Shown here: positions 43,863-51,976 of the stretch, one piece after another | Numbering within the stretch: the first letter of the stretch is position 1 | Layout of the letters: every line of letters begins with the position of its first letter | NCBI GenBank assembly: GCA_902495245.1 | Contig: CABUWI010000007.1 | Span: 1 to 64,000, forward strand | DNA length: 64,000 bases | Source of the DNA: an uncultured Porphyromonadaceae bacterium | GTDB lineage: Bacteria > Bacteroidota > Bacteroidia > Bacteroidales > Muribaculaceae | Reading direction: 5' to 3' | The notes under the pieces: generated by a model | Database searches by the model: none | The model's input: the letters and a program-made list of their open reading frames with translations, nothing else | Told to the model about the DNA's origin: nothing | Program-made: the position numbers and the translations under genes

Positions 43863-43870
43863 CAAAGTTA
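43863..43870 (-). promoter_or_regulatory. -7 box for nagB
   Basis: Minus-strand TAACTTTG, 38 bases before the ATG. Confidence 0.55.
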
Positions 43871-43944
43871 CACAAAATCTTCATTTCGGCCAAATATGTT
43901 TGCCCCCAAAATGGCGCAAAAATTGCGCCGGAACTCCATAAACC

Positions 43945-45072
43945 TCATTTTTTGAGGTCGGAAACGATGATGGAGGCCGCTGTGGCCGCGGCATGGGTGC
44001 GCCCCAGCCGCTCCCTGACGAGCTTATAGCCGTCGAGCTGGGCGGCGCGCCCGGAGTGGCCGGGAAGTATGTCGAGCAGACGGCGCAACACCTGCAGCGG
44101 CGTGCAGCGGTGAAGCAGCAGCTCGGGCACCACGTCGCGGCCCGCAATCAGATTGGGAAGGCTGACATACGGAATCTTCAGCACATGAGACATGACCGCA
44201 TAAAATGCGCGCGATCCGGAATGGCGGTAGCACACGACCTGAGGCACGCCCGCCAGAGCGGCCTCGAGCGAGGCGGTGCCCGACGTTACCAGCGCCGCCG
44301 TGGCGCTGCGCATCAGCGTGGTCGTCGCGCCGAACACCACGGGTAACCGCGTGTCATAGAGCGAGCGGTCAATCGAGGGCGCGCCGGCAATGACCGCCTG
44401 AAATTTCGACTCGAGCACCCGGGCGGCTTCGAGCATGACGGGCAGATTGCTGCGTATCTCGCTGACCCGGCTGCCGGGCACGAGGGCGATAATCGGTTTG
44501 GTGCCGAGGCCGTTTTCCTGTCTGAATGCGTCAAGCGCTTCGGGGGTAAGGGCAGAGAGCCGCGCGTCAATCTCCTCGACCGACGGGTTGCCGACATATG
44601 TGCACCGGCCATAGCCGCGGTCGGCATAAAATTTCGGCTCGAACGGCAAGATGGAGAGCACGCGGCGGCAATAGCGCGCAATCTGCGCCGTGCGATATTC
44701 CTTCCACGCCCACACTTTAGGCGAGATGTAATAGTAGACCGGTATGCCCTCTTTTTCGGCCTCGGCGGCCAGCCTGAGATTAAACGACGGGTAGTCGACA
44801 AGTATCAGCGCGTCGGGCCGCAGACGCCCCAGAACCGAGCGGGCCACCTGCAGGTTGCGGCCAACCTGCGGCAAATGGCGCACGACGTCGCCGAACCCCA
44901 TGTAGGCCATCTGCGAGTAATGGATCACCGGCTCCGACCCGGCAGCCTCGGCCATGAGGTCGCCGCCAAGAAACGCGAAACGCGCCTGCGAGTCTTTTTG
45001 CCGCAGAGCGCGAATAAGTTCCGAGGCATGCAGGTCGCCCGAAGCCTCGCCGGCGCAGAGCATGTATCTCAT
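43945..45072 (-). CDS. lpxB: Lipid-A-disaccharide synthase
   Basis: A 375-residue GT-B glycosyltransferase (family GT19). Family marks: MRYMLCAGEASGDLHASELI at the N-terminus, MGFGDVVRHLP, VDYPSFNLRLA, YYISPKVWAWKEYR, LPFEPKFY, IALVPGSRVSEIRSNLPVML and VTSGTASLEAAL. It joins UDP-2,3-diacylglucosamine and lipid X to form the lipid A disaccharide at the cytoplasmic side of the inner membrane. Its ATG overlaps the stop of the aspartyl-protease-like gene (ATGA), so the two are translated together. Confidence 0.95.
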   Translation of the reverse strand: MRYMLCAGEASGDLHASELIRALRQKDSQARFAFLGGDLMAEAAGSEPVIHYSQMAYMGFGDVVRHLPQVGRNLQVARSVLGRLRPDALILVDYPSFNLRLAAEAEKEGIPVYYYISPKVWAWKEYRTAQIARYCRRVLSILPFEPKFYADRGYGRCTYVGNPSVEEIDARLSALTPEALDAFRQENGLGTKPIIALVPGSRVSEIRSNLPVMLEAARVLESKFQAVIAGAPSIDRSLYDTRLPVVFGATTTLMRSATAALVTSGTASLEAALAGVPQVVCYRHSGSRAFYAVMSHVLKIPYVSLPNLIAGRDVVPELLLHRCTPLQVLRRLLDILPGHSGRAAQLDGYKLVRERLGRTHAAATAASIIVSDLKK

Positions 45073-46007
45073 TGGCCGTTACTGGTTTTATGAACAAGCA
45101 TCTTGCGCCCCGGCATGTCAAGCACCATGTCCTGGTCGAACAGGCGCAGGGGGTTGACGGAATATTTGTCGGTGTGAAGCGTGTCGCAATACACCACAGA
45201 GCTGTAGCGCAGGCGGTCGCCGAACGTAACGTAACATCGGGGCTGAATCAGATAGCCGGTAACGGAGTCTCTTTTCAGCGACGAGAGCGCGTAGTCGGCG
45301 TTGGCGCGCGGCTGCACGAGCTCATATTTGCGCATCTCGCCGCCTGTGTCGAAGAAGTATTCGCGCGGCTCGTCGTTGTTGACGGTCAGCATGATGCTTG
45401 CGCGGAGGCTGGGCGATAGCAGGTTGCCGAGCTCGGCATCGTAGACGTTGATGTCGCACACCGGCACGTAGCCTTCGGGCACATTCTTGTAGAGCCGCAT
45501 CTCGTTGTCGTCCCACGTGCGTTCAAGAACATAGCGGCGAAGAATGTCCATGCCGAAAATGTTATCGTCGGCGCGGTCGCTGACAAGCAGGTCGGCATTG
45601 CGTATATGGTAATATCCTCCGGGCAGTTCGGGATTGGGCAGCCCGATGTCCATAACCACTTTGCGGGTGTAAAGCTTGTAGCGGCCCGAAGGGTCGGTCG
45701 TAACCATCAGGCAGCGCTCCAGGCGGAAAGGATAGCCGATTTCGGTAAGCCGGTCAAGCTCGGCGCTCGAAATGAACGAATGGCGCGAACCCATATCGAA
45801 AAAGACTTTGCTGCCCGTGTTGGAGCGCACCGTACACTCGGGGTCAAGCGCAAAACGCACCACCATGTTAGACTCTACGGCCTGAGGCTGCAAATTGTTG
45901 TTGAGCCGGCTGACCTGCCAGACGCCGAGAGTATACGCCAAAGCCGCCACGGCCACGAGCACACTCAGCGACAGCATCAGGAATCTGTTATGTGATGATT
46001 TCTTCAT
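45069..46007 (-). CDS. Membrane-anchored retropepsin-like aspartyl protease candidate
   Basis: A 312-residue protein with an N-terminal hydrophobic anchor or signal (NRFLMLSLSVLVAVAALAYT). Two D-x-G motifs occur in retropepsin-like settings: FFDMGSRHSFIS (about residue 70) and YFFDTGGEMRKYE (about residue 225), with a hydrophobic strand before each and FGMDILRRY and VLDMPGRKM after them, the position where pepsin-like lobes place their second glycine turn. It may therefore be a two-lobed aspartyl protease in the periplasm; the first motif has Met instead of Thr/Ser, which is unusual. It is the first gene of the lpxB transcript. A shorter version of the call is hypothetical exported protein. 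Confidence 0.6.
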   Translation of the reverse strand: MKKSSHNRFLMLSLSVLVAVAALAYTLGVWQVSRLNNNLQPQAVESNMVVRFALDPECTVRSNTGSKVFFDMGSRHSFISSAELDRLTEIGYPFRLERCLMVTTDPSGRYKLYTRKVVMDIGLPNPELPGGYYHIRNADLLVSDRADDNIFGMDILRRYVLERTWDDNEMRLYKNVPEGYVPVCDINVYDAELGNLLSPSLRASIMLTVNNDEPREYFFDTGGEMRKYELVQPRANADYALSSLKRDSVTGYLIQPRCYVTFGDRLRYSSVVYCDTLHTDKYSVNPLRLFDQDMVLDMPGRKMLVHKTSNGQ

Positions 46008-46015
46008 TACGGTTA

Positions 46016-46023
46016 CAAAGTTA
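46016..46023 (-). promoter_or_regulatory. -7 box for the protease-like/lpxB operon
   Basis: Minus-strand TAACTTTG, 9 bases before the ATG at 46007; it excludes the longer in-frame start at 46046. Confidence 0.55.
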
Positions 46024-46089
46024 GCCACAAATGTAGCCGCAGACAAATTTTGAACACATTTGCCACAAAGTTTTCACACCCCCCGATTG

Positions 46090-46944
46090 TCAGAATTCGC
46101 TGAAGAACGTGGGACTCAGGCAGATGCCTATGCGAATTTCACTGTGAAATTCCTTGTATGCAAGCAGCCCTTCGCCGTAACCGTTGTAATATTGCAGAAA
46201 CAAGTACTGGTTGTCGCGGGCAAAAATGCGATACTTGATGTTCAGCTCCGTGTTGAAGTTAAACGGATTCCAGTCGGCGCGTTTGGTCAGCACGGCGGCC
46301 ACGCCGAAGCGCCGGTTGTCGTTCATGTACTGTATGCCGAACTGATATATGCCGCAATATTTCAGAATATCCCTGTTGTTCGAACCGTCGATAATCGGAA
46401 TCCAGAATTTGCCGGACACCATCAGGTTTTTGTCAACAAGAATCGTGCCGCCGAAGCTGACGCGGTTCCACGAGCGCGAGGCCAGACCGTCGCGGCCGTT
46501 GCTTTCGTGCTCGAGCAGCAGAAACGCCTTGCCCACATAGCGCCCCGTGGTCTCCGAAAAGAACGGACGCGCCAGGCCGATGCCCGGATTGAAGTTGAGG
46601 TCGGTCATCGGCAAGGAATTCTCGAACACGTTCCAGAAACACTTCTGCGAGTAAAAAAGATAGAGATAGGTATGAAACGGCAGCACCGACTTGGTCAGCT
46701 TCTGCTGAATCGAAATCTGGAACTTGACGTTCGAGTTATATTTTGTCGGCTTATAGCCGAGCGCCGTTCCGATGACGAAATAGTTGTCTTTATAAAACGT
46801 GAAATACGGACCCGAGTCGTAGGCACGGCGCAGCGAATCGGCGTCAAACTTGGCCACGGAGTCGTTGCGCGAAATAATCTGACCCACAGCGACAAACTGC
46901 GCCAGAGCCACAACGGTTATGAGCAAAGAGATTAGTCGTTTCAT
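46090..46944 (-). CDS. pldA: Outer-membrane phospholipase A
   Basis: A 284-residue protein with a signal peptide (MKRLISLLITVVALAQFVAV). The OMPLA catalytic signature is complete: EHESNGRDGLASRSWNR holds the His and Ser of H-x-S-x-G and the Asn of SWNR. The strand pattern fits a 12-strand barrel (YFVIGTALGYKP and FHTYLYLFYSQKCFW). OMPLA hydrolyses phospholipids that reach the outer leaflet and is activated by dimerisation and calcium when the outer membrane is disturbed. Start at 46944 is chosen because the TAAATTTG box at 46957-46964 overlaps the longer start at 46959. Confidence 0.9.
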   Translation of the reverse strand: MKRLISLLITVVALAQFVAVGQIISRNDSVAKFDADSLRRAYDSGPYFTFYKDNYFVIGTALGYKPTKYNSNVKFQISIQQKLTKSVLPFHTYLYLFYSQKCFWNVFENSLPMTDLNFNPGIGLARPFFSETTGRYVGKAFLLLEHESNGRDGLASRSWNRVSFGGTILVDKNLMVSGKFWIPIIDGSNNRDILKYCGIYQFGIQYMNDNRRFGVAAVLTKRADWNPFNFNTELNIKYRIFARDNQYLFLQYYNGYGEGLLAYKEFHSEIRIGICLSPTFFSEF

Positions 46945-46956
46945 ATTTTTCGCAGG

Positions 46957-46964
46957 CAAATTTA
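46957..46964 (-). promoter_or_regulatory. -7 box for pldA
   Basis: Minus-strand TAAATTTG, 12 bases before the ATG at 46944. Confidence 0.55.
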
Positions 46965-46995
46965 CTCACTTCCCCGATTCTATGCAAACAGAAAA

Positions 46996-47029
46996 GGCCG
47001 TTTCGGAATGTTTTGTACCCGAAACGGCC
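46996..47029 (-). terminator. Rho-independent terminator after the TlpA-type gene
   Basis: GGCCGTTTCGG (46996-47006) pairs exactly with CCGAAACGGCC (47019-47029); on the minus strand TTTTC follows. Confidence 0.9.
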
Positions 47030-47051
47030 AAATGCCGGAAAGGCAGATAAC

Positions 47052-48020
47052 TTATTTCATCTTTTCGGCAATAAAGGCGGCGAGCTCCTCGCCCATCAGG
47101 TCGCGCGAAATGATGGTGCCTTCTTCGTCGATTACAAGAATAACCGGAATGGCCATGATGCCGTAGAGGCTTGTGGTAGCCTGGTCGCCGTTATAGATGA
47201 CGGGATAATCGATTCCGAGAGTCTTGACGGCTTCCTGACCTTTGCCCTCTTCGCGCTCCCACACGTCGACTCCCACAACCTGCAGGCCCTTATCTTTATA
47301 CTCGTTATAGAGCTTGATGAGGCCGGGAATCTCGGCACGGCAGGGCGGGCACCACGAAGCCCAGAAGTCGACAATGGTCAGCTTCTTGCCGGCCATATAT
47401 TCCGACAGAGAAACGGCCTTGGCGTCGGGCTGGGCAATGGTGAAGTCAACATACTTGGCGCCGACACCGGTCTTCTCGCGTGCTTCGGCATTGGCGCGCA
47501 GCATCGCCAGATTCGGGTTGTCGGCCAGGTCGGGATTCAGAGCTGCAAGAGTGTCGATGAGCGACACGGGCGCCAGGTAGCTGAAGCTGTTGAACAGAGC
47601 CATCGAATAAGGGTTGGCCGGATTCTTCTCCATGAACTCCAGGGCCAGACGGTCCATATGCTCCTGGTCGGCCTCGGCGGCTTTGTTGAACGCGGCAAAG
47701 GCGTCATTGTCGGGCGTGCCGGTGGCTATGCCCTCGCCGTCAACGGTGATTGAACCGGGTTGAACAACCAGCTGAGCCACGGGCATCTGTCCGGCCAGGG
47801 CAACGACGAGAACGGGTTTTTCAATCTTGCCCTTGAAGGTCGCGATTGAGTCTGCGGCAGTAGCCGCGGCAACGGTGTCGCCGTTCAGGGCATTGACAAG
47901 CACAATCTCTTTGCCCTTCAAATCGGGCGAAACGGGAATTTTCACGTCATAGGCTGTCTTGTCGCCGCAACCGGCAAGAATAGTGGCGATTCCCGCCACT
48001 GCGATTAGAATTTTGTTCAT
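47052..48020 (-). CDS. TlpA-like thioredoxin lipoprotein with DUF4369 domain
   Basis: A 322-residue lipoprotein: the signal ends in the lipobox LAGC at residue 18. Residues about 20-110 match DUF4369 (VLVNALNGDTVAAATA and FKGKIEKPVLVVAL), then a helical linker and a thioredoxin domain (about 190-322) with WASWCPPCRAEIPGL. It acts in the periplasm as a thiol-disulfide oxidoreductase, reducing or isomerising exported proteins. The DUF4369-thioredoxin fusion is frequent in Bacteroidales. It precedes a strong terminator and follows the SpoU gene by 25 bases. Confidence 0.92.
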   Translation of the reverse strand: MNKILIAVAGIATILAGCGDKTAYDVKIPVSPDLKGKEIVLVNALNGDTVAAATAADSIATFKGKIEKPVLVVALAGQMPVAQLVVQPGSITVDGEGIATGTPDNDAFAAFNKAAEADQEHMDRLALEFMEKNPANPYSMALFNSFSYLAPVSLIDTLAALNPDLADNPNLAMLRANAEAREKTGVGAKYVDFTIAQPDAKAVSLSEYMAGKKLTIVDFWASWCPPCRAEIPGLIKLYNEYKDKGLQVVGVDVWEREEGKGQEAVKTLGIDYPVIYNGDQATTSLYGIMAIPVILVIDEEGTIISRDLMGEELAAFIAEKMK

Positions 48021-48045
48021 TGTTTGAATTTTGGATTAAATATGC

Positions 48046-48597
48046 TTAGTTTTCAACATTTTTAGAGGGGAAATAGTTCTTGGCGAGCTGCCAGAGCAAT
48101 ATGCCGGCGGTTACGGCAACGTTGAGCGAGTGCTTCGTGCCGAACTGCGGAATTTCAAGCGTCAGGTCGCACGCGTCGACAACCGACTGCTCCACACCGT
48201 AGACTTCATGGCCCAGCACGACGGCATATTTTGCGTCGGCTGCGGGGCGGAACGACTCGAGCGACACGGAGTCGTCGGCCTGCTCGACGGCACACAACGT
48301 CCACCCCTCGGCGCGCAGCTCGGCCAGCGCGTCGGCTGTCGTCTCGAAATACTTCCACTCCACCGAGTCTTCGGCGCCGAGAGCCGTTTTGTGAATCTCG
48401 ACCGACGGCGGAGTGGCCGTGATGCCGCAAAGGCAGATACGCTCGACGCAGAAGGCGTCTGACGATCGGAAAATCGAGCCGATGTTGTTCAGCGACCTCA
48501 CGTTGTCGAGAACGACGGCTATCGGAAACTTCTTTTTGGCACGAAACCCGTCCACGGAGTCGCGCCCTAGGTCGTCCATTGTCTTTTTTCTACTCAT
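48046..48597 (-). CDS. SpoU/TrmH family RNA 2'-O-methyltransferase
   Basis: A 183-residue knotted (SPOUT) methyltransferase. The three motifs are present: VLDNVRSLNNIGSIFRSSDA (motif 1), VVLGHEVYGVEQ (motif 2) and IPQFGTKHSLNVAVTAGILL (motif 3). It transfers a methyl group from S-adenosylmethionine to a ribose 2'-OH in tRNA or rRNA; which position cannot be told from the short sequence without its RNA-binding extension. A TAACTTTG box lies on the minus strand at 48605-48612, right before the start, so it has its own promoter, separate from pflA. Confidence 0.9.
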   Translation of the reverse strand: MSRKKTMDDLGRDSVDGFRAKKKFPIAVVLDNVRSLNNIGSIFRSSDAFCVERICLCGITATPPSVEIHKTALGAEDSVEWKYFETTADALAELRAEGWTLCAVEQADDSVSLESFRPAADAKYAVVLGHEVYGVEQSVVDACDLTLEIPQFGTKHSLNVAVTAGILLWQLAKNYFPSKNVEN

Positions 48598-48604
48598 TTC
48601 GCCG

Positions 48605-48612
48605 CAAAGTTA
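48605..48612 (-). promoter_or_regulatory. -7 box for the SpoU methyltransferase gene
   Basis: Minus-strand TAACTTTG, 7 bases before the ATG, implying a very short or absent leader. Confidence 0.5.
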
Positions 48613-48618
48613 CGAATT

Positions 48619-49353
48619 TTAATTGACAATCACGGGGCAGGCGAAGCGCGAGGCGAAAACGGCGCGGGCGGCTTCGAGCTGTCCGGGGGTGTTGAGCGGA
48701 GTGTCGGCAAGGGCGTAGTCCAGCCCCATGGCCTCGTATTTGTGTACGCCGAGCTTGTGATATGGCAGAATCTCCACGCGCTCCACGTTTCCGTAGCCGC
48801 TCAGGGCGTCGGCCCAGGCGGTAAGGTTGGCCGGGTCGTCGCTCACCCCGGGCACGAGCACATAGCGCAGCCAGACCGGAACCGACTTTTCGGCCAGCCG
48901 TCGCGCCGTTTCGAGCGTGTTGGCGTTTTCGCGGCCCGTCAGGGCCAGGTGGCGCGCGGGGTTGATCTGCTTGACGTCGAGCAGCACCAGGTCGGTCAGC
49001 TCATGCAGGCGGTCAACGTCGGGCGAGACTATGGCGCCGTTGGTGTCGAGGCAGATGTGAATCCCCTCGGCCTTCAGCCGCTCGAACAGCGGAATCAGCT
49101 CGCGCGCCTGAACCGTAGGCTCGCCGCCGCTGAAGGTGATGCCGCCCCGGCGCCCGAAAAACGGCTTCTGGTCGACGGCCATCTGCAGAATATGGTCGGC
49201 CTCCGTCAGCTCCGCCTCGCCGACGGGGTCAATCGTATCGGGGTTGGCGCAATAGAGGCAGCGGAAGGGGCACCCTTGCAGGAAAACGACGAGCCGGAGG
49301 CCCGGCCCGTCGAAAGTTCCCATTGATTCGTAAGAGTGGACTCTGATCATCAC
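48619..49353 (-). CDS. pflA: Pyruvate formate-lyase activating enzyme
   Basis: A 244-residue radical SAM enzyme. The 4Fe-4S ligands are C28, C32 and C35 in GCPFRCLYC, and TFDGPGLR precedes them as in PflA. ITFSGGEPTVQ and HICLDTNGAI are further family marks. It uses S-adenosylmethionine to place the glycyl radical on pyruvate formate-lyase under anaerobic conditions. Its ATG overlaps the pflB stop region by four bases, so the activase and its target are coupled. Confidence 0.95.
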   Translation of the reverse strand: MMIRVHSYESMGTFDGPGLRLVVFLQGCPFRCLYCANPDTIDPVGEAELTEADHILQMAVDQKPFFGRRGGITFSGGEPTVQARELIPLFERLKAEGIHICLDTNGAIVSPDVDRLHELTDLVLLDVKQINPARHLALTGRENANTLETARRLAEKSVPVWLRYVLVPGVSDDPANLTAWADALSGYGNVERVEILPYHKLGVHKYEAMGLDYALADTPLNTPGQLEAARAVFASRFACPVIVN

Positions 49354-51578
49354 ATCGACTCGTGGAATGAGCGCGAAATCACCTCAAGCTGATGCTCGCG
49401 GCTGAGTTTGGTGAAGTTGACGGCATAGCCGCTCACACGGATTGTCAGCTGCGGGTAGAGTTCGGGGTGCTCCATGGCGTCCATGAGCAGTTCACGGTTG
49501 AGCACGTTGACGTTCAGATGGTGGGCGCCCTTGGTGAAGTAGCCGTCCATCATGCCGACAAGGTTCTCCACACGGGCGTCGTCGGTGGGTCCGAGCGACT
49601 TGGGTATGATCGAGAAGGTGTTGGAAATGCCGTCCTGGCTGTCGCGGTAGCGCAGTTTGGCCACTGAGCTGAGCGAAGCGATGGCGCCGTGAGTGTCGCG
49701 GCCGTGCATCGGGTTGGCGCCCGGAGCGAAGGCAACGCCCTTGGCGCGGCCATCGGGGGTGGCGCCGGTTTTCTTGCCATACATCACGTTCGACGTGATT
49801 GTGAGCAGCGACAGCGTCGGGCGCGCGTTCTTGTAGACGGGCAGTTTCTTCAGCTCTTCCGAGAAGAAGTAAACGAGGTCGACGCCCAGGTGGTCAACGC
49901 GGTCGTCATTGTTGCCGAAGCAGGGGAATGTGCCCTCGATGTCGAAGCCCTCGGTCAGGCCGATTTCGTTGCGGCGTGCCGTTACCTTGGCATACTTGAT
50001 GGCCGAGAGAGAGTCGATGGCAATCGACAGGCCGGCCACGCCATAGGCCAGGTTGATGCGCGGGTTGGTGTCGATGAGCGCCATCTGCGCCTTCTCGTAG
50101 TAGTATTTGTCGTGCATGTAGTGGATAATGTTCTGCGTCTCGTTGTAGACGCGGGCAATCTCCTTGAGCACCATCTTGTAGTTGCGCATCACCTCTTCGA
50201 AGTTGAGGGTGTCGGAGGTCAGCGCCGGAATGCCCTTGACCATCACCGTGCCGGTGTTTTCGCAGCGGCCGCCGTTGATTGCCAGCAGCAGCGCCTTGGC
50301 CAGGTTGGCGCGGGCGCCGAAGAACTGAATCTGCTTGCCGATGGCCTGATACGACACGCAGCAGGCAATGCCGTAGTCGTCGCAGTTGCGCACCTCGCGC
50401 ATCAGGTTGTCGTTTTCATACTGTATCGACGACGTGTCGATGCTCACCTTGGCACAGAAGTCCTTGAAGCCTTCGGGCAGTTCGGGGCTCCAGAGCACGG
50501 TCATGTTCGGCTCGGGCGACGGGCCGAGGTTATAGAGCGTCTGCAGGAAGCGGAACGACGTGCGCGTAACCTTGATGCGGCCGTCGTTGAAGCGCCCGCC
50601 GAGGCTTTCGGTTACCCATGTGGGGTCGCCGGCAAAGATGTCGTTGTAGCTGGCCATGCGCAGGTGGCGCACCATGCGCAGTTTGATTACGAACTGGTCA
50701 ATCAGCTCCTGGGCGAAAGTCTCGTCAATGATGCCGTGGTCAAGGTCATACTGAATGAAGACGTCCAGGAAGGAGCTGACGTTGCCCAGCGACATGGCGG
50801 CGCCGTCCTGTTCTTTGACGGCGGCGAGATAGGCCATGTAGACCCACTGCACGGCCTCTTGCGCGCTTTCGGCGGGACGGCTCAGGTCGAGGCCGTAAAT
50901 CTCGCCCATCTCGCGAATCTGGCCGAGGGCGCGGATCTGTTCGGCCACTTCTTCGCGCAGCCTGACGCGGTCTTCGGTCATGGGGCCGAGCAGGGCGGCA
51001 AGGTCGGCGCGCTTGGCCTCGATGAGGCGGTCGGTGCCGTAGAGGGCCAGGCGGCGGTAGTCGCCGATAATGCGGCCGCGGGCATAGTTGTCGGGCAGGC
51101 CGGTCAGGAAGCCCAGCGAGCGGAAACGGCGAATCTCTTCGGTGTAGACGTCGAAAACGCCGTCGTTGTGGGTCTTGCGGTAGTGGGCAAAGATATCCTT
51201 GATTTTTTCGGGCAGCTCGATGCCGTTTTCGCGACATGCTTTTTCAACCACCTTGATGCCGCCGAAGGGCTTGATTGCGCGTTTGAGCAGTTCGTCGGTC
51301 TGCAGGCCGACAATCAGCTCGTTCTCGCGGTCAATGTAGCCGGCGCCGTGAGATGTTATCGTCGAGATGACTTCCGCGTCGATTGAGCGGACGCCGTTGT
51401 TGGCCCTTTCTTCTTCAAGTGCCGCCAGACACTTCTTCCAGACGGCCAGTGTGCGCTCGGTCGGACCTTGCAGGAATGAGGCATCGCCCGTATAGGGCGT
51501 GATGTTGTGGCTTACGAAATTGCCCGGGTCGATGATAGATGTCCATTCGCCGGAGGTGAATTTTTCCGAAGGAGTCAT
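49350..51578 (-). CDS. pflB: Formate C-acetyltransferase (pyruvate formate-lyase)
   Basis: A 742-residue glycyl radical enzyme that splits pyruvate with CoA into acetyl-CoA and formate, central to anaerobic sugar fermentation. The catalytic cysteine pair is in YGIACCVSYQ, and the radical glycine is in RVSGYAVNF about 25 residues from the C-terminus. The start MTPSEKFTSGEW at 51578 is chosen; the upstream in-frame stretch is the shadow of the thioredoxin gene. The thioredoxin gene ends 34 bases earlier on the same strand. Confidence 0.96.
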   Translation of the reverse strand: MTPSEKFTSGEWTSIIDPGNFVSHNITPYTGDASFLQGPTERTLAVWKKCLAALEEERANNGVRSIDAEVISTITSHGAGYIDRENELIVGLQTDELLKRAIKPFGGIKVVEKACRENGIELPEKIKDIFAHYRKTHNDGVFDVYTEEIRRFRSLGFLTGLPDNYARGRIIGDYRRLALYGTDRLIEAKRADLAALLGPMTEDRVRLREEVAEQIRALGQIREMGEIYGLDLSRPAESAQEAVQWVYMAYLAAVKEQDGAAMSLGNVSSFLDVFIQYDLDHGIIDETFAQELIDQFVIKLRMVRHLRMASYNDIFAGDPTWVTESLGGRFNDGRIKVTRTSFRFLQTLYNLGPSPEPNMTVLWSPELPEGFKDFCAKVSIDTSSIQYENDNLMREVRNCDDYGIACCVSYQAIGKQIQFFGARANLAKALLLAINGGRCENTGTVMVKGIPALTSDTLNFEEVMRNYKMVLKEIARVYNETQNIIHYMHDKYYYEKAQMALIDTNPRINLAYGVAGLSIAIDSLSAIKYAKVTARRNEIGLTEGFDIEGTFPCFGNNDDRVDHLGVDLVYFFSEELKKLPVYKNARPTLSLLTITSNVMYGKKTGATPDGRAKGVAFAPGANPMHGRDTHGAIASLSSVAKLRYRDSQDGISNTFSIIPKSLGPTDDARVENLVGMMDGYFTKGAHHLNVNVLNRELLMDAMEHPELYPQLTIRVSGYAVNFTKLSREHQLEVISRSFHESM

Positions 51579-51612
51579 AAATAAACGGTTGCTTGATGAA
51601 AAATACGGGGAT

Positions 51613-51930
51613 TCAGAGGGCCAGAAGGGCGTCGAGAGTCTCGCGCAGTTTGTCGATGCTCTGCGCGCCGACAAGGCGCAGGTCGGTCTTCTTGCCGTCC
51701 TTGAAGAACAGAAGCGTCGGAATCGACATGATGCGATATTTCATGGCAAGATCGGTTTCTTCGTCGATATTGTACTTGCCGATAACCACACGGCCTTCGT
51801 ATTCCTGAGCCAGAGCGTCGATAGTGGGAGCCATGCCCACGCAGGGGCCGCACCAGGTTGCCCAGAAGTCAATCATTACGGGTTTGCCCGAAGCGATGAT
51901 GTCATGAATGTTTTCGTCAGTGAAAGTCAT
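51613..51930 (-). CDS. trxA: Thioredoxin
   Basis: A 105-residue cytoplasmic thioredoxin with the active site WCGPC (C27-C30), the buried Asp in MIDFWATW, and the cis-proline of SIPTLLFF. It reduces disulfides in enzymes such as ribonucleotide reductase. It lies 46 bases after dnaE and 34 bases before pflB in the same direction; it may link a replication gene and an anaerobic enzyme in one transcript. The longer open frame upstream overlaps dnaE and is rejected. Confidence 0.95.
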   Translation of the reverse strand: MTFTDENIHDIIASGKPVMIDFWATWCGPCVGMAPTIDALAQEYEGRVVIGKYNIDEETDLAMKYRIMSIPTLLFFKDGKKTDLRLVGAQSIDKLRETLDALLAL

Positions 51931-51976
51931 ATCAGATTGGTTTTTGTGAGTAAATATATTTCGTAATTCATATCGG

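Noticed and set aside
49689..51386. 565-codon open frame opposite pflB; likewise long frames opposite dnaE (53282-55759), nagB (41771-43840), tolC (40301-41707) and the DUF4954 gene (55907-57709)
   Set aside because: All are antisense shadows of confidently identified genes; none has a recognisable motif, signal or own promoter.
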